A stretch of DNA of 36,677 nucleotides from a virus. The position numbers were made by a program, and so were the translations under genes. The notes under the pieces were generated by a model. The model had not been told where the DNA came from, searched no databases, and saw only the letters and a list, made by a program, of their open reading frames with translations. Within the stretch, counting starts at the first letter, position 1. Each line of letters starts with the position of its first letter. Shown here one piece after another: positions 29,597-36,677 of the stretch. Location: positions 1 to 36,677 of IMG/VR virus record IMGVR_UViG_3300032240_002757. One strand, given 5' to 3'.

Positions 29597-30795
29597 TAGA
29601 ATGTCCCACCAACAACGACTCCAGCCGGAGCGACGCCAAGTGCCGAATAAGCCGCGGCTTGGCTTGCCGCCGTGAACAATGAAATGCCGACGCTGGTGCC
29701 ACCCAAGTTGATCAACGCCGCGCCAGCAGTAGTCGCGTTGGTGCCGCCTTGCGCAACCGTGATCGGCAACGAGATGCCCGCCGTGTTAGCATTCAATACG
29801 TCTGAGCCGTCGCAATAAAGGATCGACCGTGCACCTTGCGCGACGTTAACGCCGGTACCAGACGAGGTTCGCACATTCAAGATGTACGCCCCAGTCGTCT
29901 CGTTGTCCACCCAGTATTGCTGAACTGTAGCGGGCACTATAATGTTGCGGTTGCCCGTCAGCGCGCCGGTGAAACGATAAGAGATTCGGTTGAGCTCAGA
30001 GCCGCTGAGCGTGTAATTGCCGGTTCCAGGGACGTTGACAACCGTGTAGTCGAAAGCAAAAACAGCAGATTGACCGTAACCAATGGTGTAAAAATTGGTG
30101 CCGTCGCTGGCGATGATGGCTGAATCGTTGGGTTGCAAACTCAAAGACACCGACCCATTGATCAGAACGCTTCCTGGCGGCGTAGCGACGATCGCGCCGG
30201 AGCCGCTGTTGCGCAGGTAACAGAACCAGTTGTTGCCGACACTCGCTGCTGAAGGCAAAGTGAAAACGCCGCCAGCGCCAGTCCAGTTGAACATCTTGGC
30301 TCTGTCTGTGACGGCAGCGGTGTAATTGATGCTGAACTGCGTGACAGGGACTGATTGACTGAGAAGGGTGCCGACAGCGACGATGCCTGTGCCCGCAAGA
30401 GAAGAAGCATTGGCGGTGGAAGTCGTAGCGCCGTATTGCAAGACGCTCCAAGTTCCATTGGTCGTAGTGTTGTCAGTCAGGTAAATCTGCCACAATTGAC
30501 CCGCGGCCACCGTCACAATTTGTGTGCCGCTGGCATTGCGGATTGTGATGGTCTGAGCGCCGACGTTGTTGAACAGGATCGTGTTGCCGACCCCTGACTT
30601 CATCGCGTCCGGCAGGTAAATGCTGAAACCAGCGCTTGCTGCGGAAATATTGATGATGCGTGTTGCCAGATTGGTATTGACCGAAGTCTCTTCTGGCCAA
30701 TTCAACACGACATCAGCAGTCAGCGTCAAAGCGCTATAGCTGATCTCGCTAGGGTAGATGTTAGCGCCGCCGAATACGTCGGTGTAAGTAGTCAT
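29596..30795 (-). CDS. Tail fibre-like protein
   Basis: 399 aa, Thr/Ser/Asn/Gly-rich and beta-repetitive. It carries fibre-type segments such as NTILFNNVGAQTITIRNASG and the final 'LPITVAQGGTNATTAGAALI ... GVVVGGTF'. The QGGTNATT motif is common in phage tail fibres. The end GGTF, encoded by GGGACATTC before TAATG, is also present at the end of the fibre gene at the right edge of the window. It sits between adaptor and nozzle, so it probably attaches at the tail. Confidence 0.7.
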   Translation of the reverse strand: MTTYTDVFGGANIYPSEISYSALTLTADVVLNWPEETSVNTNLATRIINISAASAGFSIYLPDAMKSGVGNTILFNNVGAQTITIRNASGTQIVTVAAGQLWQIYLTDNTTTNGTWSVLQYGATTSTANASSLAGTGIVAVGTLLSQSVPVTQFSINYTAAVTDRAKMFNWTGAGGVFTLPSAASVGNNWFCYLRNSGSGAIVATPPGSVLINGSVSLSLQPNDSAIIASDGTNFYTIGYGQSAVFAFDYTVVNVPGTGNYTLSGSELNRISYRFTGALTGNRNIIVPATVQQYWVDNETTGAYILNVRTSSGTGVNVAQGARSILYCDGSDVLNANTAGISLPITVAQGGTNATTAGAALINLGGTSVGISLFTAASQAAAYSALGVAPAGVVVGGTF

Positions 30796-31427
30796 CAGTC
30801 GTCACTCCTGGTCGCAGAGCGATCCATGATACGTTTCAGGTCTTCGTTGCTGACAGCTTGTGCTGTGCGTTCGTACATGGCTTGCCAAGTTTGTATGCGC
30901 TCATCTTTCTTGAGGAAAGGAGTGGCCTCCAAAAGAGAAGCGTATAGAATAAGATCTGGAGCATATTCGGTCAGCCAATTGGTCTGAAGGTCATCGCCGA
31001 GCAGCGCCGGTTGTTCGTAATAAAGGATCTCAAGAGTTTGGGCCGCGTCCGGCGTCGGCGCGAAAAGCCAATGCTGGAAGTCATAATCAGCGTAGAACTG
31101 CGGCGTGCCGGTTTGGGCTTCGTCAGGCCAATAGTTGCGCAGATAGTCATAAGAGCGCGCAAAAATAGGCACGTTGTCCACGGTCATGGAAACCGTGTCA
31201 CGCCAGCGGTCTGGTTTGAGGTAGACAGCAACTCCAACCTGAAATGGGAGTTGGACGGCGCGGATGAAACCTTGAATCTTCAGGTCGCGAGCGCAACGAC
31301 GCTGAGCGATTGTGATCAATCGCGGCAACTGGTCGTAGACGATCGGATCGCTTTCTTCTGTGAAGCCGCGCTCCAGGTAACGTCTGACGTCTACCAGCAA
31401 GCTGTCGTACGTCATGCTATAGCTCAT
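30795..31427 (-). CDS. Head-tail adaptor protein (gp11-like)
   Basis: 210 aa, starting behind CGGAGAG. The N-terminus TYDSLLVDVRRYLERGF, then QLPRLITIAQRRCARDLKIQ, is the helical opening of podovirus adaptor (tail tubular A) proteins. A beta part (LKPDRWRDTVSMTV) and a C-terminal helix bundle with TEYAPDLILYASLLEATPFL follow, as in SU10/T7-type adaptors. It would join the portal to the nozzle. First gene behind a dedicated leftward promoter. Confidence 0.8.
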   Translation of the reverse strand: MSYSMTYDSLLVDVRRYLERGFTEESDPIVYDQLPRLITIAQRRCARDLKIQGFIRAVQLPFQVGVAVYLKPDRWRDTVSMTVDNVPIFARSYDYLRNYWPDEAQTGTPQFYADYDFQHWLFAPTPDAAQTLEILYYEQPALLGDDLQTNWLTEYAPDLILYASLLEATPFLKKDERIQTWQAMYERTAQAVSNEDLKRIMDRSATRSDD

Positions 31428-31478
31428 ACACTCTCCGAAGTGTCAGCAGCTGATGCAGCATGCGTCCGTTTTGCTTGA

Positions 31479-31508
31479 ATTATGGCCCCGAAAACAGACG
31501 CTAGGCAA
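31479..31508 (-). promoter_or_regulatory. Leftward promoter for the tail module
   Basis: On the reverse strand TTGCCT (31508-31503), an 18-bp spacer, CATAAT (31484-31479), in the 86-base gap between lysozyme and adaptor genes. It repeats the TTGCC plus 18-bp design of the terminase promoter. Start of transcription would be near 31472, about 45 bases before the adaptor ATG. Confidence 0.55.
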
Positions 31509-31513
31509 CTTAT

Positions 31514-31957
31514 TCATGATGCGTAAAGAGCAGCCTCATCGTTGCGGCGCTTGAGCAATCCAGGCAAAACTTTGCCGCCAGCTTTTGTATATTTCATCAA
31601 CCCTTGAACCGCGCCTTCTGTATCGCCGCGGTTCGTGCACATGCGGACTGAACTGCGCTGCAACCCGCCTAATCCCAAGTTAAAGGCAAAACTGACCAAG
31701 GCGTCGAATTGCCCTTGAGTAAGTAATACAGGGCAAAGACGAAGAACACCACTTTCAAAACGTCGAAGATCAGCCGCAAGTAGCCGATCAACTTCGTCCG
31801 GCGAGAATGTTCGATTCCACTCCGGCGGCAGCGTTTTGCCGTCACCGATGAGGTGTCCGACTCCAACCGTCCAGAGTCCCGCCGGACATCTGTATGGTTT
31901 GGGCCTAACACCTTCATGATGCTTGATAAGCGCTCGACCACGATCGGACACCCTCAT
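31514..31957 (-). CDS. Endolysin, GH24 lysozyme
   Basis: 147 aa. HHEGVRPKPYRCPAGLWTVG holds the E-x8-C-x5-T catalytic set (E15, C24, T30), the variant with Cys as in phage 21 lysozymes instead of the Asp of T4. GVGHLIGDG and the C-terminal GLMKYTKAGGKVLPGLLKRR followed by NDEAALY are standard for the family. No signal-anchor is visible at the N-terminus, so release would need the holin encoded just upstream. The start overlaps the holin stop (ATGA). Confidence 0.92.
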   Translation of the reverse strand: MRVSDRGRALIKHHEGVRPKPYRCPAGLWTVGVGHLIGDGKTLPPEWNRTFSPDEVDRLLAADLRRFESGVLRLCPVLLTQGQFDALVSFAFNLGLGGLQRSSVRMCTNRGDTEGAVQGLMKYTKAGGKVLPGLLKRRNDEAALYAS

Positions 31958-32439
31958 TTTTTCTGGAATGCTTGGCTACCGAACCAAAAGGCGATGATGG
32001 TGGCAAGAATCTGCATCTCTTGGTCGTCGAAACAAAGTTCCATAGCCTTCGCAAAGTCTACGCCAGTCGACCACGCCCACCAGATGCCGCTGATGTCTAC
32101 GACGACCAGAAGCGCCACAAACAGGTAAGTCACAACAGGGCGGACAGAGGCGCGCAGGTTAATGACCCACTGTGATGCACCTTCACCAATCTTCATGTCG
32201 TGCTGGTACAACGCCTCGCGCTCTTTGTAGTAGCCCTCGGTCTGAACTTCTTCTAACTTTATCTCTTCAATCTTCTGCTGGGCCGCGAAGCCGCGCTCTG
32301 CCATGGCCAGCTCGCGCTCGTTCTGAATACGGGCCAACTCCAGCTCATGCTTCTTGTCTGACTTGTCCTGGAAGAAGTCGAGGATCTTGGGTAGGCCAGA
32401 AGAGGCAAAGCCCAGGATGGTGGACAGGATGGTGAACAT
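31954..32439 (-). CDS. Holin of the GTA-holin/3TM type
   Basis: 161 aa. An amphipathic N-terminus (LSTILGFASSGLPKILDFF), a charged coiled-coil region (about 25-95), then NLRASVRPVVTYLFVALLVV with a hydrophobic segment to about 122, and a last hydrophobic stretch ILATIIAFWFGSQAFQKK. The 'RPVVTYLF ... FWFGSQAFQK' ending is that of the GTA_holin_3TM group. It would open the inner membrane for the lysozyme encoded next. Coupled by TAATG to the small membrane protein upstream. Confidence 0.8.
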   Translation of the reverse strand: MFTILSTILGFASSGLPKILDFFQDKSDKKHELELARIQNERELAMAERGFAAQQKIEEIKLEEVQTEGYYKEREALYQHDMKIGEGASQWVINLRASVRPVVTYLFVALLVVVDISGIWWAWSTGVDFAKAMELCFDDQEMQILATIIAFWFGSQAFQKK

Positions 32440-32603
32440 TAGTCTTTACCCCTCATCTTCTCATTGAACAGATCAAACAGCACGCGCACTTTTTCTTTCA
32501 ACTGCTCGATGTCGGAATGTGACTTAGCCAGCCAAAACACCAGCGCGGTAAACCCTACGGCGATTGGCCATAGCGTATTGATGACGGCTAGAAAGTCTTC
32601 CAT
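32439..32603 (-). CDS. Small single-membrane-span protein of the lysis module
   Basis: 54 aa, too short for many gene callers. M1 to A26 contains one hydrophobic segment (FLAVINTLWPIAVGFTALVF), followed by a charged helix (SDIEQLKEKVRVLFDLFNEK) that could form a coiled coil. The ribosome site TTTAAGGCAAAGC precedes the ATG and the stop overlaps the holin ATG (TAATG). Context and topology suggest a second holin, an antiholin or an inner-membrane spanin; no lipoprotein partner is seen. Confidence 0.7.
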   Translation of the reverse strand: MEDFLAVINTLWPIAVGFTALVFWLAKSHSDIEQLKEKVRVLFDLFNEKMRGKD

Positions 32604-32611
32604 GCTTTGCC

Positions 32612-32974
32612 TTAAACGCGTTCAACCCATTGCAACTGGTTTTCATCCCAGAGGTACAGCTTGCCGTCTCTCGGGTGAGGGATCGGCGGTTCCCACGAGG
32701 CCGTGTCCGCATTGAAAGTCCACGACGGATACGGGTTCGGTGCAACAAACGCATCAAGGTCTTCACGGTACGTGTATCCGGGTCCAGCTGGACGTTTTCT
32801 AAATTTTCTGTCGGGCTTTGTTTCTTTCCAATTTGTGTCTTGACCATACAGCGTTTTACAAAATGCTATTCCGGCTTCTTCTGAACGAACGCCGTCAATT
32901 TGGCAATCGTCTTCATTTATTACCAAGACGTTAACAACAATGTTGTTCTCATCGAGTTGAGCAAAATATGCCAT
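32612..32974 (-). CDS. Conserved small phage protein (tail-fibre/lysis region)
   Basis: 120 aa. MAYFAQLDENNIVVNVLVIN, then EEAGIAFCKTLYGQ, PAGPGYTYREDLDAFVAPNP and the end GKLYLWDENQLQWVERV match a small protein found in many marine and freshwater phages, often near fibres. Proline and aromatic residues suggest a compact beta domain. Ribosome site TGAGGT overlaps the upstream stop. Function unknown. Confidence 0.82.
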   Translation of the reverse strand: MAYFAQLDENNIVVNVLVINEDDCQIDGVRSEEAGIAFCKTLYGQDTNWKETKPDRKFRKRPAGPGYTYREDLDAFVAPNPYPSWTFNADTASWEPPIPHPRDGKLYLWDENQLQWVERV

Positions 32975-32981
32975 TTTTACC

Positions 32982-33866
32982 TCAAAAGGTTATTGAACCG
33001 CCGCCTGTCCAGTAATAGTATTTATACCCGCCGGTGTTGTTTATAACTGGCGAGCCAGTTGTGCTAGCTGGAGTTATAGAAGAAGGGAAAGACATGGTGA
33101 CAAGACCTTGAAAGCCGTTGCCGCCGGCGACGTCAACACCGCTTTCCTCTGCCGCACCACCGCCGCCGCCGCCGTACAGCGTGGCGGGGAAACCATCAGT
33201 GTCGCTGGTACTTGTGCCAATACCGCCGCCGCCGAGACCACCACTACCGCCAGTACCGTTGCGCACACCACCACCACCGCCGCCGCAAACTGGCCCTGTG
33301 CTGTACATTGGCGAATAAAGTCCGGAGCCGCCGCTTCCGGCAAGAGAAGCAGAGGCGTTTCCGCCAATGCCGGCAGCACCCCCACCACCGCCGCCGGGAT
33401 AATAAGTAGCGGCATTTTGCCCTCCACCGCCTGAATAGCCGCTGCTTATAGTGCCAATGCCGCCGTTCCCAGCACCGCCATTGTAGGAAGAACCGCCGCC
33501 GTTGCCGCCCACCGACCCGCTGAGGCCGTCACTAGCAGGACTACCACTACCGCCGCCGCCACAACCACCACCGCCGACCGATAAATACACCCAATAAGGG
33601 TCACTAGAGCTTATAGATGAGCTGCTTCCATTATTGCCGACACCGCCAGTTACGCCCAAACCGCCAGCACCAACACTGATGCTGTATGCGTATCCGCGTC
33701 TGATGTTTCTCATGCCATAATAATAACCACCAGCGCCGCCGCCGCCTTCGCCGCCGCCAGCGTTCGCCGCCGAGCCGCCCCCGCTCGCGCCGCCAGCAAT
33801 TATTTCAACGGCAACGGCGATTGTTGGGAATTTGTTGGCTGTAATGAAATTAGGTGCAGAAAACAT
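32982..33866 (-). CDS. Glycine-rich tail adhesin-like protein
   Basis: 294 aa from the ATG at 33866 in a TAATG overlap; a longer frame from 33980 reads through the previous gene and is rejected. After MFSAPNFITANKFPTIAVAV the protein has a very glycine-rich region, with many GGGGxGG clusters mixed with Ser, Asn, Ala and Tyr, then a beta ending (NGFQGLVTMSFPSSI, GYKYYYWTGGGSITF). It fits the Gly_rich_2 type domain and resembles glycine-rich receptor-binding adhesins whose polyglycine helices pack as a sandwich. It probably helps host recognition. Confidence 0.72.
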   Translation of the reverse strand: MFSAPNFITANKFPTIAVAVEIIAGGASGGGSAANAGGGEGGGGAGGYYYGMRNIRRGYAYSISVGAGGLGVTGGVGNNGSSSSISSSDPYWVYLSVGGGGCGGGGSGSPASDGLSGSVGGNGGGSSYNGGAGNGGIGTISSGYSGGGGQNAATYYPGGGGGGAAGIGGNASASLAGSGGSGLYSPMYSTGPVCGGGGGGVRNGTGGSGGLGGGGIGTSTSDTDGFPATLYGGGGGGAAEESGVDVAGGNGFQGLVTMSFPSSITPASTTGSPVINNTGGYKYYYWTGGGSITF

Positions 33867-34315
33867 TATGCGTACGCCTGTTGATAGCTTCCGTACCAAC
33901 TCGTGCCATTGGCAACAAAAGCAAATATGTCCACGGCGCTCCCAGTTGTTGTGACTGTCGGCGCAATGCCTCCGGGCCACTTAACGCCAGTGAATGTTGC
34001 TGATCCACTGCCACCGGCTGCTTGCGTCAATATCAGCATGAAAGACTTGCCAGCTGTGGCGGTAGGCATTGTGAACGTACAACCCGTGCTTGCTGTGAGG
34101 GTAGCAGTCAAAACCGTGCCGCTCGTGATTACCAATGTATAAGCAGTAGTCACCGTGCCGATCGCCGCAAGACTCTCTGTGTAGCCAGTCACCGTAGGCG
34201 TGTTCAGCGTTGCGCTATTGACCGTCGGGCTGGTCAACGTCTTGTTGGACATCGTCTGCGTGTTAGTCGCGGTGGTTACGTTGTTTGGTGGAGTGATGCT
34301 GGATAAGGTTGCCAT
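33866..34315 (-). CDS. Tail-fibre-associated protein
   Basis: 149 aa with ribosome site TTAAGGAAAAATT. The start MATLSSITPPNNVTTATNTQ, then MSNKTLTSPTVNSATLNTPT and GYTESLAAIG, continues to FTMPTATAGKSFMLILTQAA and a Trp-Tyr ending (GTSWYGSYQQAYA). This pattern is very common in phage fibre clusters. Beta-rich, probably part of a trimeric fibre or its chaperone/adaptor segment. Coupled by TAATG to the glycine-rich adhesin downstream. Confidence 0.78.
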   Translation of the reverse strand: MATLSSITPPNNVTTATNTQTMSNKTLTSPTVNSATLNTPTVTGYTESLAAIGTVTTAYTLVITSGTVLTATLTASTGCTFTMPTATAGKSFMLILTQAAGGSGSATFTGVKWPGGIAPTVTTTGSAVDIFAFVANGTSWYGSYQQAYA

Positions 34316-34324
34316 AATTTTTCC

Positions 34325-36586
34325 TTAAGCGACGAAGTTGCCTGAGATGCCTGCTACTTTTCTGACCGTATACCAACTACCAGCCTGTGGCGTAGCAGTA
34401 CCCGCACTTTGCGTAAGGTTAAACCGTAGGTTTGCAGCGGCGTTGGTGGTAACAAAAATTCTAAACTTTGCAACGTGGTACACAGCAGTGGTCAACGAAG
34501 CGGTTGTTGCAAAACTCAATGTTGATATGCTGGTGCTATTTACAGTTGCTTCGGCGTTGACCATAGCGCCCGTGATGAGGCTGGTTGTGAAGCCCGTGAC
34601 CGGCGTGTATTCAAGAGTTCCGTGCATCACGGTTGGGCCTGAAGAAAATGTTGGCCCCCAAGCCGCCGTGCCAGCCGTTGACTTCAAGAACCAACAGTAG
34701 GCTTCAATAAAGTACGTTGTGGTAGCGGCAAGTTGAATTGCGCTGTTGGAACCAAAGAAGTTGCCAATGGTGGGGCCAAACGCCGAACCGTTAGAAGACA
34801 AAACAAACTGCTGAGTCGAAGGAATGATACCGCGCAGTTCCGTGGTGCCAGTTGTGGGCGTGACGTAGTAGTTCGTGCCGTCATACTCAATGCTGCCAGC
34901 GACTGGGCTTGTAAGGTTTGTGCCCGACGTCAGCCTTGCAGGAGCAACCGATGTCGTACCAGCCGCCAACTCAAGCAACGCGTTGTTGGTAGGGGAGAAA
35001 GCAGGGCCGATGCCAAAGCAGCCAGCAGTACTGAGTTGCATCTTTTGCGCGTTGCTGTTGTAGAACGACAGCGGCAGATAAGAGTTCGAGCCGTTAACGC
35101 CAGAAACCAGTTGAACGTCCGTCGAGGCGTTCGTTGCAATCAGGATCTTGTTGCAGTTGGTTGGGTCTGCACTGTTAGCCGCTTGCCACGATGCCGCAGT
35201 AGACGTTCCATTCGGCAGTGCGTAAATACCAGTACTAGCGTTTGTGGTGCTGGTTTGGAACGCGCGACGGTTCGTTACCGTGGCGTTGTCAAAGTCCGCC
35301 AGGATGCGGCCACCAGAACCCGTGTATGTTTCATTACCACTAATGGTCGGGGTTGTGATGGTCGGCGAAGTGGCTAGAACAGTGCTGCCGCTGCCGGTAG
35401 TTGTGACGCCAGCCGCGCCCCCAAGAACATAAACATTCCACGTCGTGCCGTCGTAGATCATCTGGATTTCAACGCCTGAAATATCCAGAGTCAAGTCTGC
35501 GGCGGTACCTTCAATGGTTGAGCCATTGCGACCTACGGTCAAGTTGGTCGTGCCCCACGAGCCGCCGTCGGCAATCCACACTTGGTTGCCAGAAGAGGGC
35601 GTGGCTGGCAAAGTGACAGTGAACGTGCCGCCAGTGGTATCAGCAATAGCCCCTTGGTTGTTGGTGAGCGTGGTATTGGAGGTGAAGCGGGTGTATGCAA
35701 TACCGCCAGTGGCAGTGGCCCAAGTCGGAGCGCTAGAGCCGTTGGAAGTCAGAACTTGCCCCGAAGAGCCTGCCGCAGTGAAAGCATAAGCGGTGCCCGT
35801 GCCATACGGGACTCCACCAGAGGTCGGAGTTGACGTGCTGTTGGTGCCGCCGTTAGCAATGGCCAACGTGCCAGAAAGAGTGATTGCCCCAGTGGTAGCC
35901 GTGCTAGGCGTGAAACCGGTAGAGCCTGCGCTGAATGAGGTCACGCCAGACGCAACACTTGCAGAGGTGTAAAGGTTGTAAGACGAATACCATTGCGTGG
36001 TGCTGGAGGCGTTGAATTCCATGACGCCGCCGACAGTCAATGCTATCGAGGCATTGGCTGCGAGCGCATCGATGGAGCCGCCGGTGGCGGGGTATATGTT
36101 TACAGAATTAGCACCCTTGTTGACGATGACGATGCGGCGACCAGTAGTCGCCGTTGGCAACGTAACACCCGACGGGTTGGAGGAAGCCGTCGTAATGACG
36201 TTATAGTCATTGGTCAAAGCGCCTTGCCCTTGGGCGTTGGTGCCAGCAGTTACAGACGCGGCGGTGCTGAAAGTTTCAGCGGACAAAGCCGGAGTGGTCA
36301 AGGTTGGCGAAGTAGCCAAAGCAACCGTTGTCCCGCTGCCGCTGGTGCTGTATGAAGTGCCCCAAGCTGATCCGGTTGAATTGGCGATGCCGGCTCCAGG
36401 ATAGACCATACCTGTATTAGTTTTGCTCGCCAACAATTGAACTACGCCGCCGTTGTCTTTGTAATACAACTTGCCGTCGGTGATGTTGATGGCCAACTCA
36501 CCATTTGCTAGGTTGCCGGCGATCGGTGCTGCTGAAGCCGTCGTGGAGTAATACAGCTGGATTGGTGTGTAACCTGCCTGTGACAT
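34325..36586 (-). CDS. Large tail fibre protein
   Basis: 753 aa. The N-terminus QAGYTPIQLYYSTTASAAPI, then NLANGELAINITDGKLYYKD, is a widely used fibre-attachment module. The long shaft is Thr/Ser/Gly-rich with fibre motifs such as LAIANGGTNSTSTPTSGGVP and repeated 'ATSPTLTTPALSAE'/'ATSPTITTPTISGN' segments. The C-terminus contains beta-rich aromatic stretches (TTTYFIEAYCWFLKSTAGT, YHVAKFRIFVTTNAAANL) likely to form the receptor-binding head. Start in a TAATG overlap with the fibre gene at the window edge. Confidence 0.82.
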   Translation of the reverse strand: MSQAGYTPIQLYYSTTASAAPIAGNLANGELAINITDGKLYYKDNGGVVQLLASKTNTGMVYPGAGIANSTGSAWGTSYSTSGSGTTVALATSPTLTTPALSAETFSTAASVTAGTNAQGQGALTNDYNVITTASSNPSGVTLPTATTGRRIVIVNKGANSVNIYPATGGSIDALAANASIALTVGGVMEFNASSTTQWYSSYNLYTSASVASGVTSFSAGSTGFTPSTATTGAITLSGTLAIANGGTNSTSTPTSGGVPYGTGTAYAFTAAGSSGQVLTSNGSSAPTWATATGGIAYTRFTSNTTLTNNQGAIADTTGGTFTVTLPATPSSGNQVWIADGGSWGTTNLTVGRNGSTIEGTAADLTLDISGVEIQMIYDGTTWNVYVLGGAAGVTTTGSGSTVLATSPTITTPTISGNETYTGSGGRILADFDNATVTNRRAFQTSTTNASTGIYALPNGTSTAASWQAANSADPTNCNKILIATNASTDVQLVSGVNGSNSYLPLSFYNSNAQKMQLSTAGCFGIGPAFSPTNNALLELAAGTTSVAPARLTSGTNLTSPVAGSIEYDGTNYYVTPTTGTTELRGIIPSTQQFVLSSNGSAFGPTIGNFFGSNSAIQLAATTTYFIEAYCWFLKSTAGTAAWGPTFSSGPTVMHGTLEYTPVTGFTTSLITGAMVNAEATVNSTSISTLSFATTASLTTAVYHVAKFRIFVTTNAAANLRFNLTQSAGTATPQAGSWYTVRKVAGISGNFVA

Positions 36587-36677
36587 TAGAATGTCCCTCC
36601 TGAAATGCCACCAGTCACAGTCAAAACTCCGGTGGACGGATTAAACGTAAGTTTGGTCGATGTTACCTTTTGCGGGA
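36586..36677 (-). CDS. C-terminal end of another tail fibre gene (partial)
   Basis: The reverse strand reads open from the window edge to a TAA at 36588-36586. It gives QKVTSTKLTFNPSTGVLTVT, then GGISGGTF. This is a standard fibre ending, and its last GGTF is shared with the fibre-like gene ending at 29596, including the DNA GGGACATTCTAATG. The gene continues past the window. The stop overlaps the next ATG as TAATG. Confidence 0.75.
   Translation of the reverse strand, partial: PQKVTSTKLTFNPSTGVLTVTGGISGGTF

Noticed and set aside
32982-33866. GGN-rich repeats considered as a CRISPR or other repeat array
   Set aside because: No regular repeat-spacer spacing; the pattern is the codon signature of glycine-rich protein.
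33866-33980. N-terminal extension of the glycine-rich protein from an ATG at 33980
   Set aside because: The extra 38 residues are rich in Cys/His/Trp by frame-shifted reading of the preceding gene; the ATG at 33866 in a TAATG overlap fits the local pattern.
1-36677. tRNA genes, integrase/attachment site, reverse transcriptase or diversity-generating element, phage RNA polymerase
   Set aside because: Looked for by motif and by cloverleaf-like sequence; none could be supported.

Overview
The window is part of a tailed double-stranded DNA phage genome, most likely podovirus-like. The structural genes resemble a T7/P22-type tail (adaptor, nozzle, fibres, DNA-ejection proteins), and there is no tape measure or tail sheath. 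No integrase, excisionase or recognisable CI-type repressor is visible, so a lytic life style is the simplest reading. The DNA is moderately GC-rich by eye, with sigma70-like promoters and good Shine-Dalgarno sites. Several small early proteins look like families I associate with phages of Betaproteobacteria/Burkholderiales. That host guess is weak, and no RNA polymerase gene is present in the window.

Layout: a 415-base divergent intergenic region (391-805) separates two transcription units. Leftward lies a terminase-small-subunit-like gene (390 to 1, partial, TTG start). Rightward runs a long early/replication unit (806-20120): a papain-fold-like protein, small unknown proteins, primase, D5/VirE-like helicase, a DUF932 protein, FAD oxidoreductase, zinc-ribbon protein, ThyX, DenV, a HAD phosphatase, a DUF6378-like protein, an SDR, a VOC-fold-like protein, DnaQ exonuclease, MazG, a DnaE-type DNA polymerase, a PD-(D/E)XK nuclease, SNF2 helicase and a putative ssDNA-binding protein. 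From the other end a leftward structural/lysis unit (36677 to 20123) encodes tail fibres, a glycine-rich adhesin, holin and lysozyme, adaptor, a second fibre-like protein, tail nozzle, GNAT protein and four large virion/ejection-type proteins. It ends at a strong leftward terminator (20065-20092) that meets the end of the early unit. If the genome is circular or circularly permuted, the missing terminase large subunit, portal and capsid genes should lie between the two window ends.

How the genes work together: the phage appears to bring its own Pol III-like replication set (alpha plus a separate epsilon-like proofreader), primase, helicase and ssDNA-binding candidate, plus nucleotide-pool enzymes (ThyX, MazG, DUF6378-like) and UV repair (DenV). 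Most neighbouring genes overlap by ATGA, GTGA or TAATG, so translation is probably coupled.

The most interesting signals are regulatory. Nine copies of a 10-bp motif close to ATCTCGGG(C/A)(A/T) are present: seven flank an AT-rich stretch in the divergent region and two sit inside the promoter of the primase gene. The neighbouring helicase carries an AT-hook-like basic motif. Together these suggest a phage origin/initiator or operator system. A shared promoter design (TTGCC, 16-18 bp spacer, NANANT-type -10) and a recurring extended ribosome-binding box (TTAGAAAGGAA) appear across the genome. The enzymes with no obvious phage role (FAD oxidoreductase, SDR, VOC-like protein) are the main candidates for undescribed biochemistry.
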